A DNA stretch of 64,000 bases from Roseiarcus sp963717215 (GCA_963717215.1 CAVQVS010000012.1:116980-180979), one strand, 5' to 3'. Shown: positions 20,941 through 30,657, counted from the stretch's first letter. Numbers and translations: made by a program. Notes: generated from the letters alone by a model not told the origin.

Positions 20941-22234
20941 CTAGACTGGCGTGGCGCCGAACTCCAGCGCAAAGATCTCTTTGCGCTCCTTGACGCCGCG
21001 CAAAGCGTGGGTGCCGAGCGACTTGAGGCGGCTATCGGCGCCCTTCATTCCGTCTACGAACTCGGCCGAAACCAGCACCGCGCGGCCCAGCGGCTGGCAA
21101 AGCGCCTCGATGCGCGCCACCTCGTTGATCGCCGGGCCGATGACCGTGAAATCGAGCCGATCGATCGCGCCGACATTGCCGTACAGCACGTTCCCAAGAT
21201 GGAGCGCGAGGTCGACCGGAGCGGCCGGCGCTGCCTGCGGCGACGCGCGCTGCGCTGAGTGCTTCAATCTTGCTCGTCGCCTCGAGCGCGGCGTCGAGCG
21301 CGCGGCGACAAGTCTCAGCCCGATCCGCGTCTTCGAACGGGAAGATGGCGAGCATGGCGTCGCCGATGAACTTGAGCACATGGCCGCCTCGCTCGCGGAG
21401 CGACGCCGTCAGGATCTCGAATATGTCGTTGAGGAGTTCGACGACGACGGGCCCGGGGGCCGTGTCGCTGAGCGGGGTGAAGCCACGAATGTCCGCATAC
21501 CAGATCACCGCGCGCAGATTGTCGACAGAACCGCGTATGATCGAGCCGGCGTGGACGCGCCGTCCGGCGTCCTCTCCGAGATAGGTTCCCAAGAGGCCCG
21601 CGGCGATGACATGGCCGGCGTGAGCCTTCATCGCGAGCGACAAAGCGGGCAGCGTCGCCTGTACGAGCGTCGTATCGTCGTCGCTGAAGCCGCCCTTACG
21701 ATCCGAAGTGAACGAATAAACGATTCCCGATCCCTGTGAGCGGTCGCCGTTCTCTCCGAAGGGGAAGAGATAGGCGGCATAATCCGTTGCGCCGAGCGCG
21801 AAAAATTCCTCAAGCACGGGGAAGTCGCGCTGCTCGGGTGCGATCTCGAGGCGGCGGCGGATCGAGGGGTTGTCTTCTCCGCCGAGCGCCCGACGGATGA
21901 GATGTTCGAACGGGCTCTGCAACCAGGCCTCGCGCTCGCTGCTTTCGCGCCCGTATTGCTCGGGTTCGATGGCGTTGAGGTCGCGCCGCCAGATGTAGCC
22001 ATAGCCGTTCCATTGCGGATGCAGCGTGTCCATCGCGGCATGCGCCCGCCACAACGGGAGTCCATCGATCACCAGGCGCTGGCAATAGCCGTCGAACAGA
22101 TGATAGGCGTCGGCGCCGCGCAACCCTTCGCGCACCGCCCAGATGTGGGTGTCGACGATGCGGCGCCCGAGCGCGTCGTCGAAGGTCCTGTGGCGCAGCT
22201 CGGGGAGCGTCTCGTCGCGGCTGTCCTCGGGCAT
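20941..22234 (-). CDS. Adenylate/guanylate cyclase with N-terminal sensory region; one apparent frameshift
   Basis: The N-terminal half (about 1-230) resembles a GAF-like sensory region in cyclases (RIVDTHIWAVREGLRGADAYHLFDGYCQRLV and IYSFTSDRKGGFS-type segments). The C-terminal half is a class III cyclase with metal Asp residues in VIWYADIRGFTPLSD and LKFIGDAMLAIFP, and the substrate-pocket segment FTVIGPAINEVARIE. A +1 shift at about 21238-21242 (extra C in GTCGCCGCAGG on the coding strand) splits it; the join gives 430 residues. The start MPEDSRDE lies 8 bp after the LysM gene stop, so the two form one transcript. Confidence 0.8.
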
Positions 22235-22242
22235 CGCGCCGA

Positions 22243-23412
22243 TTAGGGCTTCGCGTCCGACTTCGGAACCACGAACACCTCGCCCGGATAGATGAGGTTT
22301 GGGTTGTGGATTTGCGCCCGGTTCGCCTCGACGATCGCCGGGTAGCGCGTCGGGTCCCCATAGTAGCTCTTGCTCAAAGCCCACAGCGTATGGCCCGTGG
22401 CGACGCGCTTCGTTTGAACCGATTGAATCACCGGGTCGGCCGGCGAGGGCGTCGACGACGGCTCGGCGCTCGAAGGCGCCGCGGCGGCCTGCAAAGCCGG
22501 CGCAACGAGCATATCCGGGTAATCGAACGGGGTGTTGGCGCTTGCTACGACCGTCGCGCCGCTCGGATTGATTTCGTCGGCCTGGATGACATAACCGCCC
22601 GGGCTCATCCCGCCTTTGATCGTCAAAGACCATCGACCGTCGGACTGCGTCTTGGCTTCGGCGATGTCCGCCTGGTTGAGATAGAGACGCAGCGTGGTGT
22701 TTGGCTGGGCCGACCCTTTGGCGACAAGGCCGCCGGGCGCGTCGGCCTCGACCGCCTGGATCGCGACGCGGGCGCCGCTGACCGGCGCCGGCGTGGCCAG
22801 CGTCCGCATCCCCAAGGCAGAGGATTCGGCATTGGGGTTCGCTGGCGCGGCGGCGACCACGGTGGGCTTCGCCTCAGGCGGGCCCGCCGCGACCCCCGTC
22901 TTGGCTTCTGGCGCAGGAACCGAAACCGCGACCGGGCTCGATGTCGCCAGCTGACCCTTATCGACGCTTGCGGCCAGCGAGAGGCTGTGATCGCCGGGCG
23001 CGAGGGCCGGGGGGATGATGACGAACTGGCCCGCCGCGTCGGCGCTCGCCTCGGCGATTGTTTTGCCGCCGTCATTCAGCTCGACCTTCGCGTTCGGCGC
23101 CGCCCGGCCGGCGATGACCGCTTCGCCGGATGGATCGACGTTCACGATGTCGAACGCGGGCCCAACCGGCGAGGTTTCGGTCTGGGCCTTATCAACAGGG
23201 GCCGGAGCGCTTGCCGGGGGCGCTGCGGGGATGGCCGGCGCAGCGGGAGGGACAATCGGAGGTTTCGATTCGACAGGCGCTCTCGCGATCGCAAGATCAG
23301 CGGGATTCGGCTCGAGAAAATCCGGATGGGTCCAAACCACCGCGCCCGCCCCGGCGATGACGACCACCAGAGCGGCTGCTCCGACCCAAATCCATGTACG
23401 CTGCGACGGCAT
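22243..23412 (-). CDS. Membrane-anchored LysM-domain protein
   Basis: A 389-residue protein. One N-terminal transmembrane helix (about 8-27) is followed by a Pro/Ala-rich periplasmic linker, two Ig-like or carboxypeptidase-regulatory-like beta segments (AVIAGRAAPNAKVELNDGG and GGLVAKGSAQPNTTLRLYL), and a C-terminal LysM (VATGHTLWALSKSYYGDPTRYPAIVEANR ... NPNLIYPGEVFVVP). LysM binds peptidoglycan, so the protein should tether the inner membrane to the wall. Its coupling to a cyclase gene 8 bp downstream hints at an envelope signal feeding cyclic-nucleotide synthesis, which is inference only. Confidence 0.8.
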   Translation of the reverse strand: MPSQRTWIWVGAAALVVVIAGAGAVVWTHPDFLEPNPADLAIARAPVESKPPIVPPAAPAIPAAPPASAPAPVDKAQTETSPVGPAFDIVNVDPSGEAVIAGRAAPNAKVELNDGGKTIAEASADAAGQFVIIPPALAPGDHSLSLAASVDKGQLATSSPVAVSVPAPEAKTGVAAGPPEAKPTVVAAAPANPNAESSALGMRTLATPAPVSGARVAIQAVEADAPGGLVAKGSAQPNTTLRLYLNQADIAEAKTQSDGRWSLTIKGGMSPGGYVIQADEINPSGATVVASANTPFDYPDMLVAPALQAAAAPSSAEPSSTPSPADPVIQSVQTKRVATGHTLWALSKSYYGDPTRYPAIVEANRAQIHNPNLIYPGEVFVVPKSDAKP

Positions 23413-23520
23413 GCTTGCTCACTCTCGCCGTCAACATATAGCGCAGCGCGATCAATTGCGACAAATCCCTGTCGCCAAATCGTCATTTCTCGCCGCTGAG
23501 TTCGTTGAGGATCCCGGTCG

Positions 23521-24615
23521 CTAGAGCGCGGCCGGCGTTTTCTCCGGCGCCGTTGCGCCCTCTCGGGCGCCCGGGCGCCCCGCCCCTTGGGGCGTCTTCG
23601 TCAGCGCGTAGAGGGCGAGATCGGCCCCCTTGCCGCGCAGCCTCAAATCGCCAAGCGAGCGTTTGGCGATCCCCGCCGGCAGTTCGAGGCGATCGATCAG
23701 CTCTGCCGAGGCGATCACGCGATCGCCGGTCTCTCGGCAAAGCTCCTGGATGCGCGCTGCGGTATTGACCGTGTCGCCGAGAAAAACGATCTCCCTCTTC
23801 ACTGAGCCCATTTCGCCGGTCACGACCGGGCCGCAATGCAGCCCAGCCCTCACTTGGACGTCCGCGCCGAAGTCTCGCCTGTAGTCGGACGCCCGTTTCG
23901 AGAGTTGATCGATGGCGCCGAAGCAGGCCGCGATGCATCGGCTGTCGGCGATGCCCTCCTCGAGCTTCCAGGTCGCGATCACCTCGTCGCCGACATAGCG
24001 ATGGATTTCGCCTCGCGCCGCGACGATCGGCTGCGTGAGATCGTCGATGAAGCTTTTGACCAGGCGGTGGAAGACGAGTGGACCGAGCCCCTCGGCAAAT
24101 CCCGTCGAGCCCACCATGTCGATGAGCAGGAACACCCGCGATTCCAGGCGCGGCGCGTAATAGCGGCCAGTGACGAAATTGATGAGCACGTTCTGGCCAA
24201 GCAGACTGTTCACGTCGAGGATGAAGACGAACACGAAGGCAGCCGCGAGGGAGAACACAACGTCTCCATTCTCGCCGCCGTTCTCCCCGGGTGAGGGAAG
24301 AAGGTCGTGCCCAAGCTTGAGCGCGAACAGGATGACGGCGAGATAGACGAGAGTCTTGATCGCGACATGCACCGCAAAGGGCGCCCGGCGAAGCGGAGCG
24401 CCCACCGGGGCGTTCAGCACGAACGCATCGAACATCGTCAAGAGGACGCCGATCACGGCGCCCGTCAGCGCGCCGCGCGTCATGCCGTGAATGTCGAGGG
24501 CCTGCGCGCCCCGCTGCCAGGCCTGCATCTCGGAATAGGACGCCCCGATCACCGCGGCGGCCGCGGTCGACCAGAGAATGATCCGGAACGGACCTGAGAG
24601 GCGTGGAAGCGGCAT
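23521..24615 (-). CDS. Membrane-bound class III adenylate/guanylate cyclase
   Basis: A 364-residue protein. About four N-terminal transmembrane helices (residues 10-150) are followed by a cytoplasmic cyclase domain. The two metal Asp sites are FLLIDMVGSTGFAEG and HRYVGDEVIATW, and the base-binding/catalytic segment is FLGDTVNTAARIQEL. The C-terminal tail (about 330-364) is disordered and Pro/Ala-rich. It sits 108 bp upstream of the LysM-cyclase pair on the same strand and may share its transcript. The sensory role of the membrane part is unknown. Confidence 0.85.
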   Translation of the reverse strand: MPLPRLSGPFRIILWSTAAAAVIGASYSEMQAWQRGAQALDIHGMTRGALTGAVIGVLLTMFDAFVLNAPVGAPLRRAPFAVHVAIKTLVYLAVILFALKLGHDLLPSPGENGGENGDVVFSLAAAFVFVFILDVNSLLGQNVLINFVTGRYYAPRLESRVFLLIDMVGSTGFAEGLGPLVFHRLVKSFIDDLTQPIVAARGEIHRYVGDEVIATWKLEEGIADSRCIAACFGAIDQLSKRASDYRRDFGADVQVRAGLHCGPVVTGEMGSVKREIVFLGDTVNTAARIQELCRETGDRVIASAELIDRLELPAGIAKRSLGDLRLRGKGADLALYALTKTPQGAGRPGAREGATAPEKTPAAL

Positions 24616-24761
24616 GGGTTACGAGTTGGCTCTCATGCGCCGCAGTTTAGCAGACAATCGGCGGTAAGAGAGCCGTGTTCGTCGCGGCTCCCTCATCGGC
24701 TGGCTATCGCCCGCTGCCTGATTCCGGGGACGCGGAAGGGCGCCTCAGTCTGACCTGAATT

Positions 24762-26285
24762 CTACTGCCCGCGCTTGCCCCGAACCGCGAACCGCACCGC
24801 TTCTTCCGCGGCGCGGAACAGGGCGCGGGCCTTGTCGCCGCATTCCTTCTGCTCGGCGGCGGGGGAGGAATCGTAGACGATGCCGGCGCCGGCCTGGACA
24901 TGCATGAGCCCGTCCTTCACCACCGAGGCGCGCAGCACGATGCAGGTGTCCATCTCGCCGCCGGCGCCGAAATAGCCGATGCAGCCGGCGTAGATGCCGC
25001 GCTTGTCCTTCTCCAGTTCGTCGATGATCTGCATCGCCCGCACTTTCGGCGCGCCGGACACGGTGCCGGCGGGGAAGCCCGCGGCGAGCGCGGCGACCGC
25101 ATCGACGCCGTCGCGCAAAGTCCCCTCGACGTTGGAGACGATGTGCATCACATGGCTGTAGCGCTCGATGAAGAAACTGTCGGTCACCTTCACCGTGCCG
25201 ATCTTGGCGACGCGGCCGACGTCGTTGCGGCCGAGGTCGAGCAGCATGAGATGTTCGGCGCGCTCCTTCGGGTCGGCCAGCAGTTCGGCCGCCAGCGCCT
25301 CGTCCTCGGTCGGGCTTTTTCCTCGCGGACGGGTGCCGGCGATCGGGCGGATGACCACCTTGCCGTCGCGCACGCGCACCAGGATTTCGGGACTGGAGCA
25401 GACGATCTGGAAGCCGCCGAAGTCGAGGAAGCAGAGATAGGGCGACGGATTGACCCGCCTCAGCGCCCGATAGAGCGCGAACGCCGGCAGGTCGAAGCGG
25501 CTGGTGAAGCGCTGCGACAGCACGATCTGGAAGGCGTCGCCAGCGGCGATATAGTCCTTCGCCCGGGCGACCATCGCCATATATTCGGCCTCGGTCGTGT
25601 TCGACCGCGCCTCGCCCGCCTGGACGAGCGGATCGACGGCCATGGCCGCCGTGTGATCGAGCGGCGATTCGAGCGCGTCGACCACGGCGTCGAGCCGCGC
25701 CATGGCGCTCTCGTAAGCGGCGCGGGCCGAAACCCCGGGCGCCGGGCGGACCGGCGTCACGATCGACATCTCGTCGCGCGCGCCGTCGAACACCACCATG
25801 ACGGTCGGGCGGATCAGAAGCGCTTCAGGCACGCCGATCGGATCGGGCTTGGCCGGCGCGAGGCGCTCCATGCGCCGCACCATGTCGTAGCCGAGATAGC
25901 CGAATATGCCCGCCGACATCGGCGGCAGGCCGGGCGGCATGGCGATGCGCGATTCGGCGAGCAGCGCTCGCAGCGCGTCGAGCGGATCGCCAGGGCAGGG
26001 GACGAATGCGTCCGGATCGATGAGCGCCCGGCGGTTGATCTCGGCGCGATCGCCGCTCGAGCGGAAGATGAGGTCGGGATCGAGGCCGATCATCGAATAG
26101 CGGCCGCGCTGCGCCCCGCCCTCGACCGATTCGAGCAGGAACATGTTGCCCGCGCGGCCGCGCGCGAGCTTGAGATAAGCCGAGACAGGCGTCTCGAGAT
26201 CGGCGACCAGCGTCGTGACCGCGACCTCGGCTTCGCCGGCGAGATAGGCGCGCGCGAAGGCTTCGTAGTCGGGCAGGGTGGTCAT
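24762..26285 (-). CDS. trpE: Anthranilate synthase component I
   Basis: A 507-residue enzyme that makes anthranilate from chorismate with glutamine-derived ammonia, the first step of tryptophan synthesis. The N-terminal domain has the Trp feedback site (FLLESVEGG and RYSMIG). The C-terminal chorismate-binding domain has AGDAFQIVLSQRF, PIAGTRPRGKSPTEDEAL, LLDLGRNDVGRVA and the end motif QAGAGIVYDS. The start MTTLPDYEAF lies 7 bp after the ppiD stop, so trpE is read with ppiD; an in-frame ATG 27 codons upstream lies inside ppiD and is rejected. The glutamine amidotransferase partner TrpG is not encoded next to it. Confidence 0.9.
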   Translation of the reverse strand: MTTLPDYEAFARAYLAGEAEVAVTTLVADLETPVSAYLKLARGRAGNMFLLESVEGGAQRGRYSMIGLDPDLIFRSSGDRAEINRRALIDPDAFVPCPGDPLDALRALLAESRIAMPPGLPPMSAGIFGYLGYDMVRRMERLAPAKPDPIGVPEALLIRPTVMVVFDGARDEMSIVTPVRPAPGVSARAAYESAMARLDAVVDALESPLDHTAAMAVDPLVQAGEARSNTTEAEYMAMVARAKDYIAAGDAFQIVLSQRFTSRFDLPAFALYRALRRVNPSPYLCFLDFGGFQIVCSSPEILVRVRDGKVVIRPIAGTRPRGKSPTEDEALAAELLADPKERAEHLMLLDLGRNDVGRVAKIGTVKVTDSFFIERYSHVMHIVSNVEGTLRDGVDAVAALAAGFPAGTVSGAPKVRAMQIIDELEKDKRGIYAGCIGYFGAGGEMDTCIVLRASVVKDGLMHVQAGAGIVYDSSPAAEQKECGDKARALFRAAEEAVRFAVRGKRGQ

Positions 26286-26292
26286 CGACGGC

Positions 26293-28193
26293 TCAGCTGC
26301 CCTCGGCGGATTGGAGGACGTCCTGGTGGATGGAGACGCCAAGCGCCCTGCGCAGCGCTGCGACATATTGATCGAGCAGGCTCTCGCGGGTCGCGGTGTC
26401 GAGCTCCGTGGCCATCGCCTTGACGCGGGCGTCGGCGAAATCGACCGGCGGCGTCCGGTCGGCGGTGATCTTGAACACCACCCGCCCGTCGGGCGTCGCC
26501 GCCGAGCCTACGCCGTCGGCGGGCTGGCGGAAGATGGCGGCCACCACCGGATTCCGGCAGGCTCCCCTGCTCGGCGCGATGGACGTCGGTCGCCGTTTTC
26601 ACCTCGGCGCCCGCGCCCTTCGCTGCGTCCGCGATGTTTCCCCCGGCGCTGATCTGCTTGACGAGATCGTCCGCCTTGCCGGCCAGCGCCTTGTCGACTT
26701 CTTCGGCGCGCCATTGCTTCTCGACCTCCGGCTTCGCCTCTTCGAACGTGAGGTCATGCGCCGGATCGATCTTGGTGATCTCAAACCAGACGAAGCCGCC
26801 GTCCTTGGTGTTCAGCGCCGCCTCGTCCAGCCCGACGTCGGAAGCGAAGGCGGCGCGTAACAGTTCGGCCGCGTCCGGCAGGTTGACCGGCGCGCCTTTG
26901 GGGTCGCGGCCCGCGGCGTCGACCGCGGCGATCGATCTGCCCGGTCAGGCCGACGGCCTTCGCGGCTTCGAGGATGGACTTGCCGGACACCCGCAAGTCC
27001 TCGATCTTGTCGTGCAGGGCCTGGATCTTGTCGCCGGCGCGGGAAGCGGAGACCTGCTTCTTCACGTCGTCCGCGACCTCGGCGTAGGGCTTGACCGTGG
27101 ACGGCGTGATGCCCTTGACGCGAACGATCACCGGACCAAACTGGCTCTTCAGCACGCCGCTGACGCCGCCTTGCGGAAGAGCGAAGACGGCGTTGGCCTC
27201 GTCCTTGTCGAGCATCGCGTCCTTGGTCGTCTCGCCGATGTCGGTGTCCTCAGGCTTGAGGCCCCGGTCCTTGACGAGGTCGTCGAAACTCGTCCCGGCC
27301 TTGAGCTTGGCCTCGGCCGCGGCGGCGTCGGCGTCATTGGGAAACAGGATCTGCTGCAGATCGCGCTTCTCGGGCGCGCCGAACTGGGGATCCTTTCCGG
27401 CAATCTTCTCGTAAGCCGCCTGGGCGTCGGCGTCGGTCACCTCGGCCGCGATTGGCGATCGTGTCCGGCTCGAGCGCCAGAATGGTCATCTCCCGGTATT
27501 CGGGCGCGCGATAGCTCGACTTGCGATCGTTGTAGAAGGCTTTGAGCGCATCGTCCGAAGGCGCAGCAATCTCGCCCGCCGCCGAAGCGGGCAGGAGGAA
27601 AGTATCCGCCGACCGGGTCTGGCCCTGATAATCGGCTTCCGCCGTGACCTCCGCCTTGGGCGCGGTGATCCCCGTCGCCAGCGCGCCGACGATGAACTGC
27701 CTCACCACCTGCTTGCGCAATTCCGAGAGGAAGCCGCGCTCGTTCATATCCATGTCGCGCAGAGCGCTCGGCGAAGCGGGCGGGATCGAACGCGCCGGAC
27801 TTGTCTTGGAAGCTCGGGTTCGAGGTGATGACTTCGCGCAGCGCTTCGTCGGAAATGCCGAGGCCGAGCTTGCTGCGCCTCGTCGTCGACCGCCGCTTCG
27901 CTCACGAGTTGCTGAAGGACGCTGCGGTCGAGGCCGATCTGCCGCGCCTCCTCGTTGGTGAACGGGCGCTTCAGCCGGCGCTGATATTGCTGGATCGCCC
28001 GATCGTAGGCGACGTGGTAATCCTGGGCCGAGATTTTCGCGCCGCCGACCGATGCGACCGTGGACGGGCTGAAACCGCGCAGCATGTCGCCGACGCCCCA
28101 GATGACGAAGCTCACGATGATGAGCCCCATGACGATGGTCATGATCGCCTTGCCGACGAGACCCTGGGAGGCATTGCGTATCGATTCGAGCAT
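26293..28193 (-). CDS. ppiD: Peptidylprolyl isomerase PpiD (SurA_N/PpiC type); five apparent frameshifts
   Basis: A membrane-anchored periplasmic folding factor for envelope proteins. MLESIRNASQGLVGKAIMTIVMGLIIVSFVIWGVGD is the typical PpiD anchor; a SurA_N-like chaperone region and a parvulin-like domain (about 250-380) follow. The reading frame moves +1 five times, at about 27874-27876, 27761-27764, 27452-27453, 26930-26937 (a four-base GATC duplication) and 26549-26550. Removing the extra bases gives 630 residues with unbroken similarity and the length usual for PpiD, so sequence error is far likelier than decay. Divergent from tpiA across 150 bp. Confidence 0.85.
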
Positions 28194-28343
28194 TTTCGCC
28201 GTATCCGCCTTGTCGTTCCGCCGGCCGCGAAGCGCGCCCTCTCTAGCGGCGCTCGCAGTGCTTTGCATAGGCGAAAAGGGCGGCTTTGCAGGGGCGGGGG
28301 GCGATGATAACAACCCGCCGATCAAAGTCGCGGAGAGGCCTGA

Positions 28344-29103
28344 ATGACCCCTGGCGTACGGCCATTGGTCGCCGGAAACTGGAAGATGAACGGCCTTTCC
28401 GGGTCGTTGGCCGAGATCGATGCGATCCGGCAGGCGGTGGACGCGGGGGAATCCGGGTCCGCCGAACTGCTCGTCTGCCCGCCGGCGACGCTGATCGCGC
28501 AAGCCGCCTTCAGGATCCAGGGCGCCGACCTCAGTCTCGGCGGCTCAGGATTGCTACACCCAGACGAGCGGCGCTTTCACCGGCGACATTTCGGCCGCAA
28601 TGCTCAAGGACGCGGGGGCCAGGTACGTGATCGTCGGGCATTCCGAGCGTCGGAACTATCACCACGAGACTGACGAGCTCGTCCGCGCCAAGGCGGAAGC
28701 GGCGCTGAAGGCTGGCCTCACGCCGATCGTCTGCGTCGGCGAGACCCATGCTGAGCGCGAAGCGGGCCAGCAGGCCGCTGTGGTCATTCGGCAATTGCGA
28801 GGCTCGCTGCCCGCGGAGGCGAGCAGCGAAACGGTCGTGGTCGCCTACGAACCGATCTGGGCGATCGGCACCGGCCTCACGCCGACGCCCAAGGACGTCG
28901 CCGCCATCCACAATGGAATTCGGGCGCTGCTCGCCGACATGTTCGGGCCGCCATGCGCCAAGATTCGCCTTCTCTATGGCGGCTCGGTCAAGCCCGCCAA
29001 TTGCCGCGGGCTTCTGACCCTCGACAATGTCGACGGGGCGCTGGTCGGCGGCGCGAGCCTCAAAGCCACGGAGTTCCTGGCCATCGCTGCGCATTATCGG
29101 TGA
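28344..29103 (+). CDS. tpiA: Triosephosphate isomerase; one apparent frameshift
   Basis: A glycolytic enzyme interconverting dihydroxyacetone phosphate and glyceraldehyde-3-phosphate. The catalytic residues are visible: Lys in AGNWKMNG, His in VIVGHSERR and Glu in VAYEPIWAIGTG; the phosphate loop YGGSVKPAN is present. A +1 shift from an extra C at about 28544 (GCGGCTCAGG for GCGGTCAGG) interrupts the codons for GGQDCYTQTSGAFTGD. The corrected length is 252 residues, the normal TIM length. GAGAGG precedes the ATG. An essential gene would hardly be dead, which supports the error interpretation. Confidence 0.9.
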
Positions 29104-29303
29104 GATCCCCACGGTCGTCTTAAGCCGACGGCGATTGCACGTTGGCGACACTTCAACCCGGGAGGTCTGCGCTCACTGAAATTCCGAAACTCGGTCAGGG
29201 ACTGGCCCCTCCCGATGGACGCCTCCCTTGCGCCATGTTAGGAGCGCGCCATCTTTGGAGATCCTGGCCCAAAGGCTAGGCGCTTCGCCCGGTTGAGACC
29301 TTC

Positions 29304-29702
29304 ATGCAATCCGTTCTGATCGTCATCCATATCCTGATCGTCGTCTCGCTCATCGTGGTTGTGCTCTTGCAGCGCTCCGAGGGCGGCGCGCTTGGGGCAG
29401 GCGGGGGCACCGGCAGTTTCATGACCGGGCGCGGCCAGGCGAACGCGCTGTCGCGGGCGACCGCTGTGCTCGGCGCCTTGTTCTTCGCCACCGCGCTGCT
29501 GATGTCCATCCTGTCGAGCTGGAGCCGTGCGCCCCATTCGATCCTGCAGAATGGCCCGGCGCCCGCCGGACAAACCGCGCCAACGCCGATGTCGCCGGGC
29601 AATATTCTTGATCAGCTGAAGCAGATGGAAGGCGGGCCTAAGCCGGCGCCAGCGCCGGCTCCAGCCGCTCCGTCCGCTCCAGCGCCGGCCCCCAAGCCGT
29701 AA
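29304..29702 (+). CDS. secG: Preprotein translocase subunit SecG
   Basis: A 132-residue inner-membrane protein of the SecYEG channel. It has two transmembrane helices (about 3-23 and 53-73) joined by the conserved cytoplasmic loop LLQRSEGGALGAGGGTGSFMTGRG. The C-terminal 50 residues form a Pro/Ala-rich tail common in alphaproteobacterial SecG. It follows tpiA by 200 bp, the order often seen in proteobacteria. Confidence 0.9.
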   Translation: MQSVLIVIHILIVVSLIVVVLLQRSEGGALGAGGGTGSFMTGRGQANALSRATAVLGALFFATALLMSILSSWSRAPHSILQNGPAPAGQTAPTPMSPGNILDQLKQMEGGPKPAPAPAPAAPSAPAPAPKP

Positions 29703-29739
29703 AGAGCAGCTAAAGCGGGGCGCAGGAGGTCCGTAACCC

Positions 29740-30198
29740 TTGCCCGTGTTCCGCGACGAGCGCCGCGTTCGCCACAACGCTCTTCAGATGTTCGATCTCG
29801 TCGCCGATATCGAGCGCTATCCGGAATTCGTTCCGCTGTGCAAGGCGCTCAGGGTCCGCAGCCGAAGACCCGAGACGGAAGGTCGCGAGACTCTGGTCGC
29901 CGACATGACCGTCGGTTACAAGCTCATTCGCGAGACTTTTACGAGCCGGGTCGCACTGGACAAGCCCAGTCTCAAACTGCGCGTGGAATATATCGACGGG
30001 CCGTTCAGCCGGCTCGAAAACATTTGGAAGTTCAAGGAAGAGGCGGACAGTGAGGGCTCACGCGTCTGCTTCTTCATCGACTACGAGTTCAAGAGCAAGA
30101 CCCTCGGCATGCTCATGGGTTCGATGTTCGACGCCGCATTCCGCAAATTCGCCAGCGCGTTCGAGCACCGCGCTGACGCCGTTTACGGCCGATCGTAG
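29740..30198 (+). CDS. RatA/COQ10-type START-domain protein
   Basis: A 152-residue soluble lipid-binding protein of the polyketide cyclase/START family: FDLVADIERYPEFVPLCKALRV, YIDGPFSRLENIWKF, DYEFKSKTLGMLMGSMFDAAFRKFASAFEHRA. Family members bind ubiquinone (COQ10) and are often labelled RatA toxin by homology; in alphaproteobacteria a COQ10-like role in quinone delivery is the more likely reading. The start is TTG, placed 10 nt after a clear AGGAGG; a GTG two codons later is too far from that SD. Confidence 0.8.
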   Translation: MPVFRDERRVRHNALQMFDLVADIERYPEFVPLCKALRVRSRRPETEGRETLVADMTVGYKLIRETFTSRVALDKPSLKLRVEYIDGPFSRLENIWKFKEEADSEGSRVCFFIDYEFKSKTLGMLMGSMFDAAFRKFASAFEHRADAVYGRS

Positions 30199-30222
30199 CG
30201 CCAGCTCTGCGCCGCCTCCCGA

Positions 30223-30594
30223 CTATTGCTTCGGCGAGGGCGCCGGAACGCCGCTGTTGGGCGCACCTTGAATCGCGCCGGCGAGCGGCGCTTCTTTGGG
30301 CTTGGCTGCGGTTCCTGGCGCAGCCTGCTGCGTGACTTCCGTGAGCATATCCGGATTGACGACCATCATCACGGAATTGCCTTGGCTGTCCTTGGCGCGG
30401 ACCAGCAACGATTGGGGCATGATGGTTATGTCAGTAAACCCGGCCTTGGTCAGGTCATCGTGCAGCTTTTGGCTCATATGGCCGCCGGGTTGGGAATCCT
30501 GAGTGGTCTGAGCCGAATCCATGGCGGCAAGCGCCGTTCCGGCGGATCCAGAGCCGAGGAGGAGAACAAGCAGGGTCCTGGCCGTAGCGTTCAT
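30223..30594 (-). CDS. Small exported protein, paralogue of the next minus-strand gene
   Basis: A 123-residue protein with signal peptide MNATARTLLVLLLGSGSAGTALA and a mature core HMSQKLHDDLTKAGFTDITIMPQSLLVRAKDSQGNSVMMVVNPDMLTEVT, followed by a Pro/Ala-rich tail. The same core occurs in the product of 30735-31142 (about 70% identical over 45 residues by eye), so this is a tandem duplicate. The start is chosen because GGGAG lies 9 nt before this ATG and falls on top of the ATG three codons earlier. A sigma-EcfG-like promoter lies just upstream. The family is of unknown function; a PRC-barrel-like fold is a guess. Confidence 0.75.
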   Translation of the reverse strand: MNATARTLLVLLLGSGSAGTALAAMDSAQTTQDSQPGGHMSQKLHDDLTKAGFTDITIMPQSLLVRAKDSQGNSVMMVVNPDMLTEVTQQAAPGTAAKPKEAPLAGAIQGAPNSGVPAPSPKQ

Positions 30595-30632
30595 CGGTCT
30601 CATCTCCCAAATCTTCCGTCCAGTGCTTCATG

Positions 30633-30657
30633 AACGACTTGGAGCCGGGCACGTTCC
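30633..30657 (-). promoter_or_regulatory. Putative sigma-EcfG (general stress) promoter
   Basis: On the minus strand the sequence reads GGAAC, a 17-nt spacer, then GTT (TCGTTC), matching the alphaproteobacterial EcfG consensus GGAAC-N16/17-cGTT. The predicted transcript start lies about 25-30 nt before the start codon of the small exported protein gene, a normal distance. It suggests induction in the general stress response. Confidence 0.55.

Noticed and set aside
22306..23499. 397-codon plus-strand frame over the LysM gene
   Set aside because: Arg-rich shadow of the minus-strand LysM coding sequence, with no domain or SD.
24900..26423. 507-codon plus-strand frame over trpE
   Set aside because: Mirror of the trpE codon pattern; composition (His/Arg/Asp/Gly) not protein-like, no SD.
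29740..30198. RatA toxin of a toxin-antitoxin pair
   Set aside because: No RatB-like partner is present; the START-domain protein between secG and cinA fits a COQ10-like housekeeping role better.
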